From assembly GCF_037975245.1 (NCBI RefSeq), contig NC_092583.1, forward strand, positions 16,454,764 through 16,518,763: 64,000 nt of DNA. The letters are read 5' to 3'. Each line of letters starts with the position of its first letter. Position 1 is the stretch's first letter. Source of the DNA: Apostichopus japonicus (Eukaryota > Echinodermata > Holothuroidea > Aspidochirotida > Stichopodidae). The translations under genes and the position numbers were made by a program. Below the pieces are notes generated by a model, which worked only from the letters and a program-made list of their open reading frames with translations, did no database searches and was not told the DNA's origin. Positions 26,921 to 36,339 of the stretch are shown here, piece after piece.

Positions 26921-27366
26921 ATGCGGTGGTTTCTAACACTGTGCGGAGTCTCTAACACGGTGCGGAGTCTCTAACACGGTGTCGAGTCTCTAACACGGTG
27001 CGGAGTCTCTAAAACGGTACCGAGTCTCAAACACGGTTCGGTGTCTCTAAAACCGTTCCTTGACTCTGAGACGGTTCCGTGTTCTAGGCAATGCGGTGGT
27101 TTCTAACACGTGCGGAGTCTCAAACACGGTGCGGAGTCTCTAACACGGTGCGGAGTCTCTAACACGGTGTCGAGTCTCTAACACGATGCAGAGTCTCTAA
27201 CACGGTGCGGAGTCTCTAACACGGTGCGGAGTCTCTAACACGGTGCCGAGTCTCTAACACGATGCAGAGTCTCTAACACGGTGCGGAGTCTCTAACACGG
27301 TGCGGAGTCTCTAACACGGTGCGGAGTCTCTAACACGGTGCAGAGTCTCTAACACGGTGCAGGGTT
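26921..27366. repeat. 19-bp minisatellite with a duplicated lead-in
   Basis: CTAACACGGTGCGGAGTCT recurs about every 19 bp with variants (GCAGAG, GTCGAG, GCCGAG). ATGCGGTGGTTTCTAACAC starts at both 26921 and 27091, 170 bp apart, so a block was duplicated as a whole. The more diverged units sit between 27010 and 27085. Confidence 0.93.
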
Positions 27367-27930
27367 TTGGTGTTGCGCTTACAGGGTGGGATGTATGAAT
27401 CTTGCTGACTGGGTTCCTTCCATTTGGAGGCACCTTACACCTTACAACAAGTATGACTTGAACAGCCCCGGTTAATTTATTTTCTACCCTTTGATATGGA
27501 CTTTATCTATCAATTTGACCTCCACCAGCAACCTCCCCCTCCCCACCCTTCTCAGCATCCAACAATAACAGGTCAAATGCGGCACCGAGGAGGGTACCAT
27601 AAAAGTTAGAAGTATGAAGAAGGTGTGCCGATGGGAATGATTGAAAGCTCGCAGGCAAAATGAACACTAATGTTCATATTTTCGGCAGCGTATACGAGTA
27701 TAACTCTACGAGTACCGGTATTATTAATATGATTTTTGTTTGAGAATAAGTGCGGGTACATTATCATGATTACGAGTACTTGAGGTTCATATTGCAGTGA
27801 GTATACGAGAAAGAGTACATAACCATGAGTTCGGGAACAGAAACATGTATTCGAATACCTTAAAGCTTTTAAGCTGTCTCAATTTTATTCTTCATATTCA
27901 TATTTTAAGGGTTTTGTCATTTTGTTGTCA

Positions 27931-27999
27931 TTGTATAGCGCTCTTGAACAAGCTTAAGCATGAAAAGAGCGCTAAATAAATTTGGTAAAATAATAATAT
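27931..27999 (+). repeat. Retroelement 3' end with hairpin and ATA-rich tail
   Basis: AGCGCTCTT (27937-27945) pairs perfectly with AAGAGCGCT (27965-27973), followed by AAATAAATTTGGTAAAATAATAATA. This hairpin plus AT-rich tail resembles the 3' ends of many marine invertebrate LINEs and SINEs that I know; the class is not assigned. Confidence 0.5.
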
Positions 28000-28004
28000 T
28001 AAAT

Positions 28005-31000
28005 CTGGTTAGTATCCGACATGGGTGTCGCCACCTGGTTTGTGTTCCTCGTAGAAAGAGTACCATGTTAGAATTACAGTTCATATCAAGCACCTAATTT
28101 CATAAATATCAGTCTCATGCGTATGTTGGTAAGGATCTCCACTAAAAACAACATAAGAAAAAATAAAACCACTAATGAATATTAAAATTACATAAAGGAT
28201 TTGCAGTGTTTCGAGTACGTAATGCAACTTAACATCACTACTGCCCGAACAAAAAATGAAGATATTTCGTCATAAAGACTTTAAAAACATCATGTCAAAC
28301 GTAACCCGATAACAACCATAATCGACAGTAGCCCATATATATGCATCGTGGTTTTTTCTTCTCTCATTCCAGTTTAATGTTGATAAACAACCTGACACGT
28401 CAGCCTTTTAGTAATTTCCTCCCCCGAGGAATCATTTCATAACCCTCTTCTATATAACGTCCTGTCAACCAGACTGAGTAAAAGGAGAAAAAGAAAGAAA
28501 AAAAAGCTATCGACATTTAATCTAATGAAAATATTGCTAATAATGTTATTTCATCCGTTATCACCAGTGCGTGAAGAATTTATCGCCCTTATAATTTTTT
28601 AATCATTTTTACACGAACTTACCCTCTGGTGAGCCAAGATTTTTTTTTTAATTTCTACCCTTATTGCACCCCCTTAACCCCGTTCTTTCAATGCATTACC
28701 ATGATCCGATCAACGCTAACCCGGAAGGGTTGGTTTCACTTATTGTAACAGAGGATAACCTTTTACCTTTGGCCTCCATCGACATAGCGTTTTTTGAATG
28801 GTTGCCAAATCTTACAATTTGACAACAAACTGCATAAAAGTCCCAAAGTAAGCGGAAATATATAACTGAATAAAACGTCAATTTGGGGGGAAGTTTGTCA
28901 ACAACCTGTCGATTTTCAGACTGATTCGAAGAGAAACCTATCGTTTTTTTTATTGTTTTTTTTTTAAACTTTTAATCTCTTTGGTAACAATTTCGTACAA
29001 ATGCTTACCCTCCATTGCATACATATCGTCATCAAAGCTGTATCAAATATATATAATTCATTCTCATTGCATATTGAGATATGCCATGTACCATACTGTG
29101 GCTAATTAGCATATTGATTATTCACATTGCACATGCGCAAACATGGATCGTAGATGAAAGGCTGCAGGCTGCAAACATTTGTAAATTCGACTATTAATCT
29201 TAAGTGTTTTAAGTTGACTACACAGCTGGATTTGTACTAATGAAAATTATTCATTTGAACGTGGCTTACATACCCTCAGATCGAGAAGTTTGATATCTAG
29301 TGAAAAGGCAAAAATCAATTAAAAGCTAAACCCGAACCTTGTTTTCCTAAATCACGGTTCATGTAGAAGCAAAGAGTGTATTTGGTGTAGTGATCGACGT
29401 GGCCATATTGGAACTTCGTTATAGGTATGTTAATATAGCTAGTTTAATGATGACTTGTATACACTTTTTATAGTCTTGATATTTTCTTGTCCAAGAAACA
29501 ATTTGAGTGGCAGTATAATGTGTTTTATAGCAAGAGAGATTTTTCAAGATATTAATTGACCTTTAAAATATTCTATTAATATTGAATGCTCCTTTCATGG
29601 TAAATAAATAATGACCGCAGCTCCTAAGAGCAGGTCAAAAATGTTAAGGTTAATCTATTGTTTTATTAATTCTGATAACTCAACCAAAGCATGTTCATTT
29701 AATTTGATATTACCGACAGAGCACCCTTGGGTCGCGATCAGTGTCAGTATAACTTTGTAATTTGTAATACATAAGTAAAAATATTCTTTGAGGCTATTAA
29801 AAAATCTCATGTTTATTCTTAGTGTTTCATCTGTTGTTCGAGATTAAGGATTCCAGCCACTTAAATGGATAAGCTTCAGGCGTTGAATGGGTCAATTCTT
29901 AAAAATTAACATTTAAGAAATACAACCTGGCTGATAGCAGTACTTTTTTTTGGGGGGGGGGGGCGGGGGTTGTAACGGTGTAAAAAATAGAAACTAATCT
30001 GATGCATAAAGTCACCCTTTTAATTTGTAATCAATCAATTACTCCATTAAGTCCGATTTTAATATGCAGTCATCCTTATCGAAAAGGTGTTAACGGAACC
30101 TGTATTTGAATTGAGATTAGTGCAAAATAAAACATAAAATATAAATTATAATTTTTCCAGGCATAAGGCCTCCTTTATCTTACCACTTGTTCCCTTTTCC
30201 CCCTTCTCTTCCCATTTAGACACAGAAAATATGCTTTTTTGTTATATCAATACTGGAATGAACTGTGTTCTAGTTAATCTAAATTAAAAGCTTTAATTTT
30301 GCTTTAAATTTTTTTTTTTTAGAAGAAGAAGTAATTTGATACGAACAATCTCCTTGTCGTCGTACATACGTCCATACTTGTTTTGCCCTCGCAGGCAAAC
30401 TTAATTCGTGATGACTTCTGAATTCTAATAATAATATAAAAAACATGAACTTTCCCATTTCCGAGCATTAAGGTCAAGGATGCTTGAAGTAAGCAAAATT
30501 ATGACGTCATATATACCCCCTCCAAAGATAAGTCCGTTTTGGGAAATGGATGGAAGTCCTCTTCAATTTTTGTGTAGTTTTTAACTCATTTAAAAGACCC
30601 GTTATCCTGTTCTATCTTTGGTTTCAAAACGTAAAAAAAAAATGAACATAAATAGAAAAGTCCCCATATGGCAAATATTTCAACAAGGGAGAGTTTCTGA
30701 TTTTATCATTTTTCTCAGCAAAAATTGAGGATTATGATTAAACTACAGTTGAGAGGTTTTCTCAAAGTTTGTTCACAATGCTGTAATTAAATCTAAGCTT
30801 CACCATCTGCTACAATCCAAGAAATGACTTTTAAAGTTCGAATGGCTTTCAAAAGAAGGGTACCAGCTAGAGAGCGCTTTACTGGAAAGCAGTAATGTTA
30901 AACCACCTTTTGAGCTAGTTCAAGGAAACTAAATTTCTTTGATATTCTTCTAAGAGAGAGAGAGACAGAGCCGTAATTAAAATTACAAGTAATTAATCAC

Positions 31001-31465
31001 AAGCCCTCCAGTGTGGTTGACTTAAGTAACGAATAACTAGTGACAAATCTACCTTTATTTCGTCCAAAAGATATTGAAATTTGTCGCCCTGCAGTAAAAC
31101 ACAGCAAAACACATGTTCGTAAGAAACGAACATCTGTTTTCATTGGGAGTTAACTTTCTCTCTACATGAAACGATTAAACAGGAAATAATTTTGTTATTT
31201 TGATACACATTTATGCCACAACTATAGTGCCAATATCTTGATGAAGAAATTTTCTCTACAACAACACACATCACCAAAGCATAACCACAGTTATATGATG
31301 AGGTACAGATTCCTCCCTCCTTATTAAATCTCCTTCAGAGCCCCCCCCCCCCCATTCAGCTCCGGGGTTTGGATGATTGTAAAAATCGTTGTACAACATT
31401 TCTTGGTAGGCTATGGAATGTAAGAAATTATACATTTATATTTCCGATACGTAAACGCCAATTTG
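28005..31465. other. Intergenic, no gene seen
   Basis: AT-rich; G12 at 29952, C13 at 31341 and a TGACGTCA at 30502. A 5'-UTR exon of the downstream peptide gene could lie here or in 31640-32690, but I cannot place it by eye. Confidence 0.4.
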
Positions 31466-31467
31466 TA

Positions 31468-31638
31468 CGGTGGCTTAATAGGGACATAGTAAAACAAAGT
31501 AAGTGTCCCAAAATCTCCAAATTTTGACTTTTTATCTCCAAATTTTGACTTTTTATCTCCAAACTTTGACTTTTTATCTCCAAATTTTGACTTTTAATCT
31601 CAGTTTTGTTTCTTTACTATGTCCCTATTAAGCCACCG
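31468..31638. mobile_element. Tc1/mariner-type MITE, 171 bp, 26-bp perfect TIRs
   Basis: The left end CGGTGGCTTAATAGGGACAT continues for 26 bp and is matched exactly, inverted, at the right end (31613-31638). TA dinucleotides flank both ends (31466-31467 and 31639-31640), the Tc1/mariner target duplication. Between the ends lies a 21-bp tandem array (31515-31598). No transposase. Confidence 0.9.
31515..31598. repeat. 21-bp tandem array inside the MITE, 4 copies
   Basis: CTCCAAATTTTGACTTTTTAT starts at 31515, 31536, 31557 and 31578, with one or two substitutions (for example AAACTTTG in the third copy). Each unit is within the one-base-over-20 limit only if abbreviated: CTCCAAATTTTGACTTT... 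Confidence 0.93.
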
Positions 31639-31639
31639 T

Positions 31640-32698
31640 AGGTTTGTACATAAATTTGTAAATAATTCAGACCAGAAAAGAAACAATTGACTGGGCATCT
31701 ATCATGTTTTCCTCAGTTGTGCATTTAATCAATCATTTCTGGATTATAGCAAGCAAATGAATTTGCTTTTAGGCACTCTATCGCTCTGTAAGAGCACTTT
31801 TATTATTTCTGTTTCAAAGTAGTTTGAAATATTTAGAGAAATATATTACTCGAAATATCTGCCCGAGGGAGTCATTAGGGCGACATGGTCTGATAGTTGT
31901 GACAAGATAGTCACAATATTTTACGTTTGAAGATTATCCCTTTATAATAGGTATACCGGCCTTTTTAACTGTTTCGTTGTGAAGACGGTAACATATCGTC
32001 TATATATTACGTAAACCGACCTCATTCAAATCATATCAAGTTTTAACTTTGTTATAATTTGTGATCATGTATTGTCATTTGCTAAACCAAATATGCTAGA
32101 TAGTTCAAAAATTAACTTAATTAAGTAAACTTAAAGTTTCCCGTTCATCTTTCTTTTTATATTTACTCACAACTTTTGTCATTAGGATTCCTTCCCTTGA
32201 CAATTTTTGGGTTTGTTGAATGAATTATAAGATTGAAATTCTACATCTCTGGGTACGGTTTGTGGGGACCGACTGGTGACCCTCATCCCACCCTGCCCGG
32301 GAAAACAATGGTTGTTAGAATGAACCACAAATCTGAAGTTAGGTTAAGTCAATTTGTAGAGAGCGCCATGACTTCCATTTTCTGGAGCTGACGCTTTCTT
32401 ACCCCGTTTAAGCCAAAATCCTTGTCCTCGTTAAAAATTGATTATAATTTTGTTGTTTAGCTTCTGTTTATGGTTCGTTAATTTGTTTATGCAATTTATA
32501 GACAATACAACATTAATGGTGCATTGTGATATGTTCTCTTCTATTACATTTACTCCCAATCCAAGAAATAGGAAATTCTGGTAAAACTCTTAATCCAAAT
32601 GTTCAGCCAACTTCAGGCTTCAAGATATCTGAATATGATATAGAATAAGTGCTACTAGAACCCCTAAGTGTTCTATCTTTTTGTTTTATTCTTTGCAG
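31640..32698. other. Region upstream of peptide exon A
   Basis: AT-rich and ends in the pyrimidine-rich acceptor TTTTGTTTTATTCTTTGCAG (32679-32698). It should be intron if the 5' UTR is split, as the acceptor implies. No promoter element recognised. Confidence 0.4.
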
Positions 32699-32946
32699 AT
32701 GGCTGTCAGTAGGATAGTGTGTACGTGCTTAGTGGTTATTTTAATGGTGGCGCAGATATGTGAAGGGGCGAATTACTGGCGGATAAATCGGTATAGATCT
32801 CGACCAAACATCAATGGAAAAAGTAAATACAGACAGTACAATAAAAGGAGCTACGAAGATGAACTAATGATGATGTATACGGACGAACAGATTGAGATTG
32901 CAAAAGATGCCTTGATTAAAACCATTCTAAACTTGTACGGTAGTAG
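32699..32946 (+). CDS. Secreted peptide precursor, coding exon A (signal peptide, basic peptide, KR site)
   Basis: A T-rich tract ending TTTGCAG lies directly before the ATG, so I place the start at 32699 just after a 3' splice site and expect a 5'-UTR exon upstream. An in-frame ATG at 32681 falls inside the pyrimidine tract and is discounted. Residues 1-23 form a signal peptide: MAVSRIV, then a hydrophobic core CLVVILMV, ending near CEG. Residues 24-48 are basic and aromatic (NYWRINRYRSR...KYRQYN), followed by Lys-Arg at 49-50, a classical prohormone convertase site. Residues 51-83 are acidic (SYEDE), then turn into a likely amphipathic helix (IEIAKDALIKTILNLYG). The mature region has no cysteine. 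The exon ends at a perfect AG^GTAAGT donor, two bases into an Arg codon. Family not recognised. The layout fits a neuropeptide or cationic peptide precursor. That this is a real gene is well supported; the function is inference. Confidence 0.78.
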
Positions 32947-33088
32947 GTAAGTAACTTTATGAATATTCATTAAATATTTGATAGTACAACAAATGATTGC
33001 TATAAGTCATTCTAAAGAGAACCAATAGATAGTACACATCAATACTATCAGCACATCATCTATTGTATGTATATATATAGCCTATAGA

Positions 33089-33165
33089 CCCCCCCCCCCC
33101 CACACACACACATAATATATATATATATAAACAGACAGACAAACAGACATATAGACAGACTAGTA
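33089..33165. repeat. C13-(CA)n-(TA)n-(ACAG)n compound microsatellite
   Basis: C13 (33089-33101), CA repeats, TA repeats and then ACAGACAG-type repeats, all within the peptide gene intron. Confidence 0.9.
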
Positions 33166-34908
33166 AATAGATGAAACATGATGGTAAGAAGTCAACACAA
33201 CACAATCTTTGGGATTCATCAGCGAAGGTAGGAATTGTACCTTAGACCTCATGTCACATTGAGTGCATACCATTCTGTTGTAGGGACGTATTTTTAGCTA
33301 TAATTTCTGTCACTATGACAGGTGTTTCAACTAAGATTCGGAGGGCTCCCCTGGTTCCTCAGATATGCAAATTCAGATGGGTATACCATGGTACTCTCAA
33401 GTGGTGTAGTCGTCGGCTTTGATCAAGTTTCGTGTATGCTAAGAGGACCCGGTTGTTAGTTTTTCTTTTTACCGTCAGCTCAGACATTAAACATTGAATC
33501 CCTTCGGGAAGACCGCTTCACATTAATTTCCATTATTCAGATTTGTCTCAAGCAATCGGAAGCCGTTAATCTTGTTTTCCCAGGTTATGCATTTTGGATT
33601 CTCTTGTTGAAATAAATAATTAAACCTTTGATTTTAATGTCCCCGTAGAGAAAAGTTCGAGCAATTATCTATTGCATTCCAAACATTGTTTGTGTAAATT
33701 TATGTATAGGCCTGCGCATGTGGTACATACCTACAGTAACGTTATAGATTAAAGGACTAGTGTCCCAGCTCATATTATATAGGAACCTATTTCATGATTC
33801 GTTCACTAATCCTTTTCCAGTCTTATCCTTCCGCTCCTCCTCCCTTTCCCTGTCCCTCTCCACTCACACAATGTCCCCATACACTCACACAAATGTCCCC
33901 ACACGCTCATACATACACACACGTATATTTAACCTGTATACCGGTACCCTTCGTATACATTAATAAAGAAGAAAGTTGCAAAATACTTTTCCTATAGTTG
34001 TATTTACTAGAAAAACTATCATAAATACAATTGGATCGATAATATTCATCACTTTGGGGATAAAAATACTACGATGATACCCCAACATTTTTTGTTTTTG
34101 TTTTAAATTTCATATTACTCTTAAAATCAAAGAGATATGAGTGCCGTAAACGAAATAACGAAAAATTAACCAATCAAAAGGCGACAATGTAGATTATAAT
34201 TGGATAATCCAGACATTACACGCGCATTGAAATTAAGGAAAAGCTAACCTCTGTGATGATGAGAATTTAACAATACACCATAGGCAAGAAAGAGAAGTTA
34301 TGCTCATTTGATATATTTGAAAGAAAAGAGTTAATGTTGGTGTAAACGTGAAGGGGGGGGGGGGGAGCAGAGGTTAGGGTGTGGTTGAATAAAACAATTG
34401 CCTCACTTAAGCAGACTTAAGTGATATTGCGAACTTTTGCTGTTTGGCGTTCATAAGAAGGATCTACGTAACAATATACAAAAGGTTTGCATCACAAATA
34501 AATCGAAGCTGGGGTGTTTCTGATTTAACTAATCCGGCACAGGCCGTTGAATATGACATCAGAAATGTTCAAGATTACAACGTCTATAAGACATTGATAT
34601 GTCCATATTGATTATAATATAGGAATCTGCCCAACATGAAAGGTCTGGCTATATTATTTCTAAAAACATAATCCCATTTTAGCCTATAATTTCTTTCGTC
34701 ATTCGAAATTTTGTTTAAAATTTTCAAGTTGTTTTCTGTTTGTTTTCGTATACATTTAGTTTCAAAACGTACAATTTCGACACCGTTGTATATTGGTTAT
34801 GTACGGTATGCAAGGCGTTTTAAAGCTTCCGAACGAAAGCACAATTCACATATATAGTAATAAGGACACATATGACGAAAATAGTTCTGTTGCTAACACA
34901 TAAAATGT

Positions 34909-35299
34909 TAAAGTTAAAGTTAAAGTTGAAGGTTTACAGTCTTGTATGAGGCTAATGCCTCCTCACACGACTTTACAACTTAACCCCTGGTCATTGGTAA
35001 CTTGTCACACCCACACACCAAAGTGTGCACAATTCAATCAATCTCTCCTGGGGCACCACAGTGCACCACAACCACGTGTCCCGGGGGACTTCCCATAGGG
35101 TGCAGCCACAAACCGGCGCACGCAACTATATTTACAAGTTACCTCGCAGGTCCCCATTTATACACCTGGGTGAAGAGAGGCAATGGAGATAAAGCGCCTT
35201 GCCCAAGGACACAACGCAATGATCTGGCCAGGGCTCGAACCTGTAATCCTTAGATCACAAGTCCACTGCCTTAACCACTTGACCACAACGCCCTCCCTA
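34909..35299 (-). mobile_element. Complete tRNA-derived SINE with target duplications
   Basis: On the minus strand it starts near 35299 with a tRNA-like head: GTGGTCAAGTGGTTAAGGCA (A box) and ACAGGTTCGAGCCCTG (B box). A core contains TTGTGTCCTTGGGCAAGGCG and CACCCAGGTGTATAAATGGG, and it ends in AACTTTAAC repeats. AAAATGT duplications flank it (34902-34908 and 35300-35306). Length about 391 bp. It is antisense to, and inside the intron of, the secreted-peptide gene. Confidence 0.85.
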
Positions 35300-36026
35300 A
35301 AAATGTACGTTCCTAATGTTACTGGACGTAGGCTAATCCCGTACTAACTTCCTCGCTCTTCCAAGATTACAAGAGTATTTAAAAGGTGATTCTTTTTTTA
35401 CACAACACTTTGACGTGTGAAGATGTGATAATTTATCTGGACATCGTGTCATGTTCTCTGACGCCTTTTCTTCCAGGGCCTTATCCTGCGAGGGGGGGGG
35501 GGCAGGGGAGCTGCTGCCACCTAAGATTCCAACTTCCTAAATGAAAGTATGCCTACGATAAAATGAACGCCGAGACAGTATGCGTAATTTCAGTTAGTTT
35601 TAGCAAAATGTTCATATCATTTCTTCTGATTTCATTAGTAGTGTGCAGCCTAAAGATTCTATTGACACGTATTGTGGGTGTAATGTTTCTCGGTGTTCCT
35701 CAACTGCCCCTTAGGGATTCTACCCAGGCTACGGCCCTGATTTCCTATTAAGTTATTATGTGACCAAAAGAATGATAGATTAATCTTAATAAAAAACGAC
35801 AAAAGACATTAAAAGTGAAAATATAACCTCTCAACATTTCCAGAAATGACAAATTCATTCGTTTTCATCATATTTTGATATAATCATTCTCCTTTCAATG
35901 TAATGTTTTTTATCTGCAAACCTCGTTAATTTCATGACTTATTTTCCTTTTATGTATCAGCTTTCCTTCTTCTTGTAGAATTTCATTAGAATATTTTTTT
36001 TCTCCCTCTCTTTTCCTCTCTTACAG

Positions 36027-36060
36027 ACCAATGGATACCCTCACGGACTTTGAAGATTAG
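36027..36060 (+). CDS. Secreted peptide precursor, terminal coding exon B
   Basis: A long pyrimidine tract (36001-36022) ends in TTACAG at 36021-36026. Exon A ends two bases into a codon. Adding the first base of this exon completes AGA (Arg84 counted from the exon A Met, replacing the AGG read without splicing), followed by PMDTLTDFED and a TAG stop at 36058-36060. Strictly, Arg is residue 83 and the tail is 84-93, giving a 93-residue precursor. The tail is acidic, with no Gly-Lys/Arg amidation signal and no cysteine. Two AATAAA signals follow, at 36194 and 36317, which makes this a natural last exon. Phase match, a strong acceptor, an early stop and poly(A) signals agree with each other, but the exon is only 34 coding bases, so RNA evidence would be decisive. 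The intron would be 32947-36026, about 3.1 kb. Confidence 0.6.
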
Positions 36061-36335
36061 TATATGCACAAGGCGGACAATTAATTTGAAACAGTCTCCT
36101 AATTTTTCGACGGAAATGATTCTTGAATCGTTGATTCGGCCAAACCTATACATATATATTGCCTTCACAATTAACTGTTCAACTAAGATGAAGAATAAAA
36201 TGGTTAAACATGTTGTATCCACCCGAACACCCAACAATCGAAATCTTTTTCAAGTTTCAGAACTAAGGTTTGTGTTTGATCTTGTAAAATAATGTCTCTG
36301 AAAAGCGTATAATTTCAATAAATTTGTTCGTGAGA
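36061..36335 (+). other. Probable 3' UTR of the secreted-peptide gene
   Basis: Follows the TAG of the terminal exon. It contains two AATAAA hexamers (36194-36199 and 36317-36322); the second is followed by a T/G-rich stretch (TTTGTTCGTG) of the kind seen just after cleavage sites. The exact end is inferred. Confidence 0.45.
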
Positions 36336-36339
36336 TTCA

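Larger units (their letters stand above)
32947..36026 (+). other. Intron of the secreted-peptide gene
   Basis: Bounded by GTAAGT (32947) and TTACAG (36026). Inside are a C13 run with (CA)n/(TA)n (33089-33130), a G12 run at 34354, a complete antisense SINE at 34909-35299 and a G11 run at 35492. I see no other convincing exon in it, although a small cassette exon cannot be excluded by eye. Confidence 0.5.

Noticed and set aside
32681-32698. Upstream in-frame ATG for the peptide exon
   Set aside because: It falls inside the pyrimidine tract of a strong 3' splice site, and would place charged/aromatic residues before the signal peptide.
36050-36292. 80-codon frame over the 3' UTR
   Set aside because: Starts inside exon B out of frame, has no homology and lies between the stop and poly(A) signals.
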